This document shows positions 8,721-16,244 of a stretch of DNA of 64,000 nt, piece after piece; positions within the stretch are counted from its first letter, which is position 1; each line of letters starts with the position of its first letter. Location of the stretch: positions 3,844,001 through 3,908,000 of the forward strand of contig NZ_PDBX01000001.1 in assembly GCF_002564105.1 (NCBI RefSeq), read 5' to 3'. The notes under the pieces are model-generated. The model saw only the letters and a program-made list of their open reading frames with translations, was not told the DNA's origin and made no database searches. The translations under genes were made by a program, and so were the position numbers. The DNA is from Collimonas sp. PA-H2. GTDB lineage: Bacteria > Pseudomonadota > Gammaproteobacteria > Burkholderiales > Burkholderiaceae_D.

Positions 8721-11420
8721 ATGATGAAGGAACGGGGATTGCCACGTTCGCTGCGACTGATGTTTTCAGGCGGCGTAGCTGTTGGGCTAGGTCTGTTGGC
8801 CCATTCAGTGCAGGCGCAGGAGACAAAGACGGACGATGCTCCACAACAAATGCAACGAGTCGAAATTACTGGCTCATCGATTAAGCGGGTTGCCTCCGAA
8901 GGCGCTTCGCCAATCACAACGATTAAAGCCGACGATTTTGTCAAGACCGGCGCTACTACAGCCGCTGAAGTCTTGTCCAGCATCTCGGGCAATCAAACTC
9001 AATTCACAGCCTCTTCCAACGTCGGCGCCGGCAAGACCGTAGGTTCTTCCGCCGACTTGCGTGGTCTGGGCTCCAACAAGACACTGGTGCTGCTGAATGG
9101 TCGTCGCCTGGCGAATGCCGCGTTTGACGGTTCAGCAGTCGACTTGAACGTGATACCAATTGCAGCGCTGGACCGCGTCGAAGTTCTGCGCGACGGTGCG
9201 TCCGCGGTTTACGGTACCGATGCTATCGGCGGCGTAATCAACTTCATCACCAAGCGTTCGTACACCGGCCTCAACCTGAGCGCCGAAGGCATCCTGCCGC
9301 AACAAGCCGGCGCTGCTGAAAAACGTTTCAACCTGTCGGGCGGCATGGGCGATCTGGACAAAGACGGCTACAACTTCTTTGGCGTGATCGACTACCACAC
9401 ACAGAATGCCGTCAAGGCGGCTGACCGCAGTTTTGCGGCAAAAGGCGGCCAGAACCCTGGCATCGGCCTGAATACCGGCAGCGCGAATGCGATGCCAGGT
9501 AACTACACCGATATCAACAGCGGCACATTTACCAATCCGTACGCCGGGACGCCAAACTGCAGCAATCCTCCTTATGCCTATAACGCTAAAGGCGGTATCT
9601 GCCGTTACAACACCCAGGCAGCTATCGGTATCGTGCCAAAGACAGAAGAAATTGCTGTCTTGGGCAAGGGCAGTTTCAAGTTGAACGCGGACAATACCGC
9701 ATCGGTCGAATACCTGCATTCCGAAAGCAAGATCAAGACTTACATTGCTCCTGACGTTTTCTCCAGCGCGAATTATGACGGCGGCAGCGGCGATTACGTG
9801 ATCAATCCGAACAGCCGTTACTATCCTGGCAATGGCATCACGCCAGGTACAGCCAGCGGCGGTCCGCTGGCGCTGAACTGGCGCTCCCAGGCTACCGGCG
9901 GTCGCGTTACAGAGTCCAAAAACACTACCGATCGTCTGTTGCTGAGCCTGGATGGCACAGTCGCCGGCTGGGACTACAAGACCGGTCTGGCCTATGCAAT
10001 GAGCAAGGCTAACGACAATCTGGTCCGCGGTTACCTGAACAACGACCTGGTTAAAGCCGGCATGTTGAGCGGCGTCATCAATCCGTTTGGTGCGCAGGAT
10101 GCAGCTGGTCAAGCCTATCTGAATAATGCCCAGGTAAAGGGTATTTATGAAGATGCGAAGACGACAGTCACGACTCTGGACTTCACTGCCAGCCGTGAAT
10201 TGTTCCAATTGCCAGCAGGTGGCGTTGGTTTCGCTTTCGGTGGCGAACTGCGTAAGGAAAAGGCAAACTTCAACGTCGACCACGACGTCGCCAATCTGTC
10301 GGAAAGCACCGGTTCTTCGACAGCCCAGTCTTCGTCGGGCAGCCGTAACGTCAAGGCGGTGTTTACCGAGTTGAACGTGCCTATCTTCAAAACCCTCGAG
10401 GCGAACTTTGCTGCTCGCTACGACAACTACAGCGATGTAGGCGGCACGCTCAATCCTAAGGCTTCCTTGCGCTGGCAGCCAGCCAAGCAGCTGATGTTCC
10501 GCACCACCTACAGCACCGGTTTCCGCGCTCCGAGCCTGTACGAACTGCATGATCCAAACTCGACGACCTATACACAAAGCGCTTACAACGACCCAGTTTT
10601 GTGCCCAGGCGGCAACGTAGGTGCAGGTGGCAATGCTTCGCGCGATTGTAACCAGCAGTTTTTCCGTTTCATCGGTGGCAACACCAATCTGCAACCGGAA
10701 AAATCGACTTCGTTCACGTTGGGTATGGTGGCTGAGCCGTTGCCGAACGTCACGACATCGGTCGACTATTTCAACATCAAGATCAAGAACCAGATCTCCG
10801 TGATCTCGGAACAAGATATTTTTGCTGATCCAGTCAAGTACGCAGCGAACTTCGTCCGCAATGCCGATGGTTCCCTGAAATACATCCTTGATACCAACGT
10901 CAATCTGGGCAACATCCATACCTCCGGTTTCGACCTGGGCTTTGCATGGCGTCTGCCGAAGACTACATTGGGCGATTTCGGCCTGTCGCTGGATGGTACT
11001 TACATCACCCAGTACGACTATCAGACTGAAGCTGGCGGCGCTTACCAGAACAATCTGGCGGTCTATGCCAACGGCGGTCCGATTTTCCGCTGGCGTCATA
11101 CAGCAACATTGAACTGGGCCAAGGGTCCTTGGAATGCGATGTTGCAACAGGTGTACTCGACTGGTTACCGCGATCAAAACGGCGGCCTGATCGACAAGCA
11201 GCACAACACCCACGAAGTCGGCTCTTATACACGTTACAACGTGTCAGCTTCCTACACTGGCTTCAAGAACCTGACCTTGACTGCCGGTATCAAGAATCTG
11301 TTGAACACCGACCCACCATCGTCTAACGTCACCGATAACTTCCAATATGGTTACGATGCACGTTACGGTGACCCAATTGGCCGTGCGTTCTTCGTCCGCG
11401 CCAACTATCAATTCTTCTGA
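8721..11420 (+). CDS. TonB-dependent outer-membrane receptor
   Basis: An 899-residue TonB-dependent receptor. The ATG at 8721 is preferred over a TTG two codons earlier, because an AGGGAG ribosome site lies seven bases before it. A signal peptide ends near SVQAQ. The plug domain follows (VEITGSSIKRVASEGASPIT, then LRGLGSNKTLVLLNGRRLA and DRVEVLRDGASAVYGTDAIG), and the barrel ends in a terminal Phe, as is normal for outer-membrane proteins. No N-terminal signalling domain is visible between the signal peptide and the plug, so it is not an obvious FecA-type transducer. It lies directly upstream of tonB-exbB-exbD-exbD and next to a peptide-uptake locus; the substrate is unknown and peptide is only a guess. 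Confidence 0.95.
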   Translation: MMKERGLPRSLRLMFSGGVAVGLGLLAHSVQAQETKTDDAPQQMQRVEITGSSIKRVASEGASPITTIKADDFVKTGATTAAEVLSSISGNQTQFTASSNVGAGKTVGSSADLRGLGSNKTLVLLNGRRLANAAFDGSAVDLNVIPIAALDRVEVLRDGASAVYGTDAIGGVINFITKRSYTGLNLSAEGILPQQAGAAEKRFNLSGGMGDLDKDGYNFFGVIDYHTQNAVKAADRSFAAKGGQNPGIGLNTGSANAMPGNYTDINSGTFTNPYAGTPNCSNPPYAYNAKGGICRYNTQAAIGIVPKTEEIAVLGKGSFKLNADNTASVEYLHSESKIKTYIAPDVFSSANYDGGSGDYVINPNSRYYPGNGITPGTASGGPLALNWRSQATGGRVTESKNTTDRLLLSLDGTVAGWDYKTGLAYAMSKANDNLVRGYLNNDLVKAGMLSGVINPFGAQDAAGQAYLNNAQVKGIYEDAKTTVTTLDFTASRELFQLPAGGVGFAFGGELRKEKANFNVDHDVANLSESTGSSTAQSSSGSRNVKAVFTELNVPIFKTLEANFAARYDNYSDVGGTLNPKASLRWQPAKQLMFRTTYSTGFRAPSLYELHDPNSTTYTQSAYNDPVLCPGGNVGAGGNASRDCNQQFFRFIGGNTNLQPEKSTSFTLGMVAEPLPNVTTSVDYFNIKIKNQISVISEQDIFADPVKYAANFVRNADGSLKYILDTNVNLGNIHTSGFDLGFAWRLPKTTLGDFGLSLDGTYITQYDYQTEAGGAYQNNLAVYANGGPIFRWRHTATLNWAKGPWNAMLQQVYSTGYRDQNGGLIDKQHNTHEVGSYTRYNVSASYTGFKNLTLTAGIKNLLNTDPPSSNVTDNFQYGYDARYGDPIGRAFFVRANYQFF

Positions 11421-11457
11421 TAGCGGGAATCGATTGGCTTAAGTACTATTCGTAAGC

Positions 11458-11489
11458 AAACCACCTGGGAAGTTTCCAGGTGGTTTTGG
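11458..11489 (+). terminator. Rho-independent terminator of the receptor gene
   Basis: An 11-base-pair perfect stem (AAACCACCTGG with CCAGGTGGTTT) with a seven-base loop, followed by T-rich sequence. It lies about 40 bases after the receptor stop codon and separates the receptor from tonB. Confidence 0.85.
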
Positions 11490-11734
11490 CTTTTCCGAAT
11501 ACGTAAGTTAAGTAGCATCTTTCTGCTGTTTTGGGAGTCATTGATGTAGTATTTATAGATGCGCTTAAATTAGGTGATGGTAGATTGGTATCTTTGTAGG
11601 TTTTGCAATGAAAATACCGGAATAGCTCACCATGGTTGGTATGGTTTTTGCGTTATCGTATTTGGGCTGTAGTTCACTCATCAGATTGCAGGCAGTTCTG
11701 GCAATTGAATAATGTAGTATCGGAGGAAAGAGGC
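11490..11734 (+). promoter_or_regulatory. Leader region of the tonB operon
   Basis: AT-rich, non-coding stretch between the receptor terminator and tonB. Because the terminator lies upstream, tonB needs its own promoter here; I could not settle on one -35/-10 pair. A strong GGAGGAAAG ribosome site at about 11722 fixes the tonB start. Confidence 0.4.
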
Positions 11735-12391
11735 ATGGATTTCACGCAGGATGGGAGAAACCCTTCCAAGAATGTAGTTGGCATCAGCGTGGTGGTTCTT
11801 CTGCATGTAGCTCTAGTTTATGCGCTGGTTACCGGGCTCGCCCGTAAAGTTGTTGAAGTGATTCAGCAACCGGTCGAAACCAAGATCATCGAGGAGATCA
11901 AGCCGCCACCACCGCCACCACCACCGGACAAGCCGGTACCGCCGCCGCCAAAATCGGTTGCGCCGCCGCCACCGTTCGTACCTCCACCCGAGGTAAAGGT
12001 AACGCCGCCGCCACAGGAAAATGTGATTGCTGCCGTCACCAACGTCAAACCGCCGACCAACGATTTGCCGACGTCCGTAGCACAACCGTCGACTACCGGC
12101 GAGTCAGGCCCACCCGCCCATACCAGCGCCAAAATTGCTGGGAATTGCGAAAAGCCGGAGTATCCAAGAACTTCCTTGCGTAATGAAGAAGAGGGTACTG
12201 TGACTGTCAGACTGACGATTGGCGCTGATGGCAACGTGATTGATTCTTCTGTTGAAAAAGGCAGTGGTTTCAAGGATCTGGACAGAGCCACGGTGAAAGC
12301 CTGGAGCCTGTGCCATTTCACCCCGGCCATGGCCGACGGTAAACCCGTGCAGTCAACGACAAAAATGCAGTATGTCTGGAAGCTCGAATAA
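11735..12391 (+). CDS. tonB: TonB energy-transducing protein
   Basis: A 218-residue TonB. The start at 11735 (MDFTQDGRN) is chosen for the GGAGGAAAG ribosome site just before it. One N-terminal membrane helix (VVGISVVVLLHVALVYALV, about residues 12-30) is followed by a Pro-rich periplasmic spacer with runs such as PPPPPPPPDKP, and the C-terminal TonB domain (about residues 135-218) with EYPRTSLRNEEEGTVTVRL and a final YVWKLE. It links the inner-membrane ExbBD motor to TonB-dependent receptors, presumably including the one upstream. First gene of a tonB-exbB-exbD-exbD operon. Confidence 0.95.
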   Translation: MDFTQDGRNPSKNVVGISVVVLLHVALVYALVTGLARKVVEVIQQPVETKIIEEIKPPPPPPPPDKPVPPPPKSVAPPPPFVPPPEVKVTPPPQENVIAAVTNVKPPTNDLPTSVAQPSTTGESGPPAHTSAKIAGNCEKPEYPRTSLRNEEEGTVTVRLTIGADGNVIDSSVEKGSGFKDLDRATVKAWSLCHFTPAMADGKPVQSTTKMQYVWKLE

Positions 12392-12459
12392 TCGACGTGT
12401 AGAACCCCTACTTTGTCCGTTATCCTAGCAATCTAATTTATCAAATTTGGAGTATTAGT

Positions 12460-13383
12460 ATGTCTATCACTCGTAATCGCTTATCCGCCCTGGCTGCCGC
12501 TCTGATGATCTCCGCTGTGACGATCTCGCCGCTGGCCGCAATCGCCCAGACACCAGCCGCAGCATCCGCTGCCGCTTCCGCACCGGCTGCTGCCGACGCG
12601 CCTAAAGCTGCTGATACTGCAGCAGCGTCGCTGGCCGACACCCCAACCCCGCCGCCGGCTCCGGCCTCCAAGGAAACCGTCGACAATCCATACGGCCTGG
12701 ACGCCCTGTGGAAAGGCGGCGACTTCGTTGCCCGCGGCACCCTGATCATCCTGGTCCTGATGTCGATGGGCAGCTGGTACATCATCATCACCAAGCTGAT
12801 CGAGCAAGTGAAATTGATGGGCCAGGCTAACAACGCCAAGAAAACATTCTGGAAAGCCGGTACGGTTGAGGCAGGCGTCGCCGGCCTCAAGCCAAACAGC
12901 GCTTACCGCTTCATCGCTGAAAACGGCGTGAACTCCACCCATCACCACGACGGCGCCTTGCTGGAACAGATCGACCTGAACACCTGGGTCACCATGTCGA
13001 TCCAGCGTTCGGTCGAAAAAGTGCAAAGCCGCCTGCAAGACGGCCTGGCATTCCTGGCAACCGTCGGTTCGACTGCACCGTTCGTTGGTCTGTTCGGTAC
13101 CGTCTGGGGTATTTACCACGCGCTGACAGCGATCGGTATCGCCGGCCAGGCGTCGATCGACAAGGTTGCCGGTCCGGTCGGTGAAGCGCTGATCATGACC
13201 GCGATCGGTCTGGCAGTGGCTGTGCCTGCGGTTCTGGGTTACAACTGGCTGGTCCGCCGCAACAAGAGCGCAATGGAAGAAATCCGTTCGTTCAGTGCTG
13301 ACCTGCACTCGGTCCTGCTGAGCGGCGTGATGTCCTCGAGCTCGGCTGTCCAGGTTGCCCATATCAACAAAAAGGTTGGCTAA
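12460..13383 (+). CDS. exbB: ExbB proton-channel protein (MotA/TolQ/ExbB family)
   Basis: A 307-residue ExbB with an N-terminal extension: a signal-peptide-like segment ending near AIAQT and then an Ala/Pro-rich linker to about residue 75. The core has a first membrane helix near residues 94-115 (TLIILVLMSMGSWYIIITK) and the two conserved helices around STAPFVGLFGTVWGIYHAL and EALIMTAIGLAVAVPAV. It forms the pentameric channel of the TonB motor with ExbD. It lies 68 bases after tonB and two bases before the first exbD. The extended N-terminus is common in Xanthomonas- and Oxalobacteraceae-type ExbB. Confidence 0.95.
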   Translation: MSITRNRLSALAAALMISAVTISPLAAIAQTPAAASAAASAPAAADAPKAADTAAASLADTPTPPPAPASKETVDNPYGLDALWKGGDFVARGTLIILVLMSMGSWYIIITKLIEQVKLMGQANNAKKTFWKAGTVEAGVAGLKPNSAYRFIAENGVNSTHHHDGALLEQIDLNTWVTMSIQRSVEKVQSRLQDGLAFLATVGSTAPFVGLFGTVWGIYHALTAIGIAGQASIDKVAGPVGEALIMTAIGLAVAVPAVLGYNWLVRRNKSAMEEIRSFSADLHSVLLSGVMSSSSAVQVAHINKKVG

Positions 13384-13385
13384 TC

Positions 13386-13814
13386 ATGGCGATGTCACTC
13401 GGCTCTCCCGATGGGGATGAAGACGAAGTGATCGGCACGATCAACACGACGCCGCTGGTCGACGTCATGCTGGTCTTGCTGATCATCTTCCTGATCACGA
13501 TCCCGGTGGTGACACATACGATTCCAGTGAAGCTGCCGAACGAATTCGACGAACCTTATAAAACCAAGCCAGAGAACATCAACCTGGCGGTGAATAAGCA
13601 AGGCGACATGTTCTGGAACGAGCAACTGGTGCCGAATACCGCGACTTTGCTGTCGAAACTGAAGGAAGTGGCAGTAGAAGTGCCACAACCGGAACTGCAT
13701 ATCCGCGGCGATCAGCAAACCAAGTATGAATACATCGGCAAGGTGATCCTGACTGCGCAGCGGGCAGGGATCGCCAAGATCGGGTTCATTACCGAACCGC
13801 CTGCACGCAACTGA
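13386..13814 (+). CDS. exbD: ExbD biopolymer transport protein (copy 1)
   Basis: A 142-residue ExbD. A short cytoplasmic N-terminus leads into a single membrane helix (about residues 23-43), TTPLVDVMLVLLIIFLIT, carrying the conserved proton-relay Asp (Asp26). The periplasmic domain follows, with HIRGDQQTKYEYIGKVI. It starts two bases after exbB stops, so translation is likely coupled. It works with ExbB to drive TonB. Confidence 0.95.
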   Translation: MAMSLGSPDGDEDEVIGTINTTPLVDVMLVLLIIFLITIPVVTHTIPVKLPNEFDEPYKTKPENINLAVNKQGDMFWNEQLVPNTATLLSKLKEVAVEVPQPELHIRGDQQTKYEYIGKVILTAQRAGIAKIGFITEPPARN

Positions 13815-13909
13815 TCTGTGGGAGGCGGAGTTCACGCGGCGCTGAAGAGGGCCGCATGACTCTGCCTTCAACCGACTACGCAGGAAGTCTCAAATATTAG
13901 GAGCATCAA

Positions 13910-14344
13910 ATGGGTATGAATGTGGGCTCATCCGGCGGCAACGCCAATGATCCGGAACCGATGATGGAAATGAACATGACGCCGCTGATTGACGTCATGC
14001 TGGTGCTGATCATCATGCTGATCATCACGATTCCGATCCAGAATCATGCGATCAAGCTGAACATGCCGACCGGTAATCCGCCGCCGCCATTGGCTCTGCC
14101 AGTGGTCGACACGGTGGATATCGATCCGAGCGGCACGGTGATGTGGAACGGTACGCCGATGGCCAACCGCGCAGAGCTGGAAGACCGTCTGAAAACGGTG
14201 GTCGCCGGCGGCAATATCGATGAAGTGCATCTGCGTCCGAACAAGCTGGTGGAGTACAAGTCGGTGGCTGCCGTGATGGCGTCGGCGCAGCGGCTGGGCG
14301 TCACCAAGATCGGCATCGTTGGCAACGAGCAGTTCATGGAGTAA
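13910..14344 (+). CDS. ExbD biopolymer transport protein (copy 2)
   Basis: A 144-residue second ExbD, 95 bases after the first, with its own TTAGGAGC ribosome site. The membrane helix MTPLIDVMLVLIIMLIIT keeps the conserved Asp (Asp28). The periplasmic domain (HLRPNKLVEYKSVAAVMASA) differs clearly from copy 1, so it is not a recent duplicate. Operons with two exbD genes are known from Xanthomonas, where the second is needed only for some receptors; a similar division of labour may apply here, by inference. Confidence 0.94.
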   Translation: MGMNVGSSGGNANDPEPMMEMNMTPLIDVMLVLIIMLIITIPIQNHAIKLNMPTGNPPPPLALPVVDTVDIDPSGTVMWNGTPMANRAELEDRLKTVVAGGNIDEVHLRPNKLVEYKSVAAVMASAQRLGVTKIGIVGNEQFME

Positions 14345-14372
14345 CAAATAGGTTTGGTTTTTCGCACCAGGC

Positions 14373-14414
14373 AATAGGCAGGTTTAGGGTTACGCCCTGG
14401 AACCTGCCTATTTT
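14373..14414 (+). terminator. Terminator or attenuator between exbD copy 2 and the TPR gene
   Basis: A perfect 12-base-pair stem (AATAGGCAGGTT with AACCTGCCTATT), extended inside by AGGG/CCCT, followed by TTTTCGTTTT. It lies 24 bases after the second exbD stop and only about 25 bases before the TPR gene start, so it may reduce rather than abolish read-through. Confidence 0.75.
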
Positions 14415-14437
14415 CGTTTTCGATTGAAAGAATAGCT

Positions 14438-15712
14438 ATGTCCAAATTACGCTTCGCTCCCATGTTTGTGTTGCTGGCCGCAGTCGGCCTCAACGCGACG
14501 CTTCCTGTTTTAGGCCTTACTCAAAGCGCTTATGCCGCCGACGATGCCGACAAGGCGAAAGCCGAAACCGTGCGCCAGGAAATCGGCCTGCCGCTGCAGG
14601 CGGCACAGGCCCTGATCAAAGAACAAAAGTACAAGGAAGCGCTGGCAAAGATAGCGGAAACGGACGCTGTCGGCGACAAGACGCCATTTGAAATCTACTC
14701 GATTGACCGCATGCGCGGCGCTGCCGCGGCCAGCGCCGGCGACATCCCGCTGGCAGGAAAATCGTTTGAAGCGGTGATCGCTTCCGGACGCCTGGCTCCT
14801 GCGGAGCAGGCCAAGATCGTCAAGGCGCTGGGCAACCTGTATTACGAAGCACAAAATTATCCGAAAGCCATTGAGTGGCTGTCGCGTTCCCAGAAAGAGG
14901 GCGACAACGATCCGGCAACACATACTCTGCTGATCCAGTCGTACTATCTGAGTAACGACATTCCCCGCGCCACCAGCGAACTGCAGGCAGTGATTGCCGC
15001 TGATGAAGCTGCGGGCCGGGCACCGAGCGAAATCAACCTGAAGCTGTTGATCAGCTGCGCATTGAAGAGTAACGACAAGGTCGCTTATCTGGCCGTCCTG
15101 GAGAAGCTGAACACCTATTATCCGAAGAAAGAATACTGGGCCGATTTGCTCAACAAGGTACAGTCCAAGCCAGGCTTTTCCGACCGCCTGGTGCTCGACG
15201 TTTATCGTTTGAAAGCGGCCACGATCCAGCTGCAAACCAGCACTGAATTCACCGATATGGCGCAACTGGCCCTGCTGGCAGGTTTCCCTGCGGAAGCCAA
15301 GAAAGTCATGGACCAGGGTTACCAGGCCGGCCTGTTGGGAAGCGGTTCGGATGCCGCCAAACAGAAGCGTCTGCGCGACCAGGCCAACAAGGCTGCAGCC
15401 GACGACCTGAAAACCATGGCGCAAAGCGAAGCCTCGGTATCCAGTTCCAAGGAAGGCACAGGGCAGATTAATCTCGGTTACGCGCTAGTGACTGCAGGCC
15501 AGTTCGACAAGGGCCTGGCGCTGATGGAAGACGGTTTGAAAAAGAGTGGCTTGAAGCGTAGCGAAGACGCCAAATTGCATCTGGGGATTGCTTATCAGAT
15601 GGCCGGCCAGAAGGAAAAGGCGATCCAGGCTTTCAAGACTGTCCAGGGCGCGGATGGCGTTGCCGACCTGGCGCGCTTGTGGGTAATGCAGGTCAATCGT
15701 CCGGTGAATTAA
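14438..15712 (+). CDS. Exported tetratricopeptide-repeat protein of the TonB cluster
   Basis: A 424-residue protein with a signal peptide (cleavage near SAYAADDA, about residue 33) and helical repeats of TPR type over most of its length, for example LPLQAAQALIKEQKYKEALA, ALGNLYYEAQNYPKAIEWL and LHLGIAYQMAGQKEKAIQAF near the C-terminus. It should sit in the periplasm as a protein-binding scaffold. It follows the second exbD on the same strand, separated by a strong hairpin. A link to the TonB machine is suggested only by position; no partner can be named. Confidence 0.85.
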   Translation: MSKLRFAPMFVLLAAVGLNATLPVLGLTQSAYAADDADKAKAETVRQEIGLPLQAAQALIKEQKYKEALAKIAETDAVGDKTPFEIYSIDRMRGAAAASAGDIPLAGKSFEAVIASGRLAPAEQAKIVKALGNLYYEAQNYPKAIEWLSRSQKEGDNDPATHTLLIQSYYLSNDIPRATSELQAVIAADEAAGRAPSEINLKLLISCALKSNDKVAYLAVLEKLNTYYPKKEYWADLLNKVQSKPGFSDRLVLDVYRLKAATIQLQTSTEFTDMAQLALLAGFPAEAKKVMDQGYQAGLLGSGSDAAKQKRLRDQANKAAADDLKTMAQSEASVSSSKEGTGQINLGYALVTAGQFDKGLALMEDGLKKSGLKRSEDAKLHLGIAYQMAGQKEKAIQAFKTVQGADGVADLARLWVMQVNRPVN

Positions 15713-15732
15713 GCGCACCGTATGGCGATACA

Positions 15733-15773
15733 AAAAAAGAGCTGTTTGCATGGTCTGCAACAGCTCTTTTTTA
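15733..15773. terminator. Bidirectional terminator
   Basis: AAAAAAGAGCTGTT and AACAGCTCTTTTTT form a long stem with a small bulge and a short loop, with A- and T-runs on either side. It sits between the converging TPR gene and the small lipoprotein gene and can serve both. Confidence 0.85.
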
Positions 15774-15800
15774 TTCACTACCGCTTTTTAAAGCAGACTC

Positions 15801-16025
15801 TTAATCTTTAGGACCTCTGGGAGCAACTGGAAACACCATGTCTCTGGCCTGCTCCGGCGACATGGTTTGTACGCCCGACGATTTGGCTTGCTTGGTCGGC
15901 AGATTACTGCCCGTCGTGTACACGGCTTCCTGCGGCACGTAAGAAGCACCGTCCGGCTCGCTGGAAGGTGCAGCGCAGGCAGCAATCAAGGGCAGGGCAA
16001 AGGCGCAAATCAGTAGTGTTTTCAT
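15801..16025 (-). CDS. Small lipoprotein of unknown function
   Basis: A 74-residue protein with a short signal sequence and a lipobox (LIAAC, Cys17), so the mature part of about 57 residues is lipid-anchored. The rest is Pro/Ser/Gln-rich without a recognisable domain (SYVPQEAVYTTGSNLPTK, then SPEQARDMVFPV). It is read away from the prolyl oligopeptidase gene. Coding status is supported by the lipobox and the codon pattern; no function can be given. Confidence 0.75.
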   Translation of the reverse strand: MKTLLICAFALPLIAACAAPSSEPDGASYVPQEAVYTTGSNLPTKQAKSSGVQTMSPEQARDMVFPVAPRGPKD

Positions 16026-16091
16026 GGCGTTTTTCTTTGTCTCTAAAAGTTGGGTATGGGTGTCTGTTGAATACAGATCGACATGCGCTAC

Positions 16092-16133
16092 AGTATGTTA
16101 CATACTAGAATTGCAAGATAGCATAGTTGCTAT
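16092..16133. promoter_or_regulatory. Two adjacent inverted repeats in a divergent promoter region
   Basis: AGTATG-TTA-CATACT (16092-16106) and ATAGCA-tagt-TGCTAT (16118-16133) lie in an AT-rich gap between the lipoprotein gene and the prolyl oligopeptidase gene. They look like operator half-sites or a small hairpin, but no known motif matches. Confidence 0.3.
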
Positions 16134-16244
16134 TAAAAAAGTTAACGTAACGCAAAAAAATCATCGCCCGCTTATCCGCGAGCGCCTGATGACGGCATGA
16201 CTCTTTGCTGACTTGATTTCACCCCAAATCACAACGGACAAAAC

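Noticed and set aside
9132..11213. Minus-strand open frame of 693 codons inside the TonB-dependent receptor gene
   Set aside because: The receptor on the plus strand has all family motifs; the reverse frame has no recognisable domain.
11905..11995. Run of CCG/CCA triplets as a microsatellite or regulatory repeat
   Set aside because: It is explained by the Pro-rich periplasmic spacer that every TonB has.
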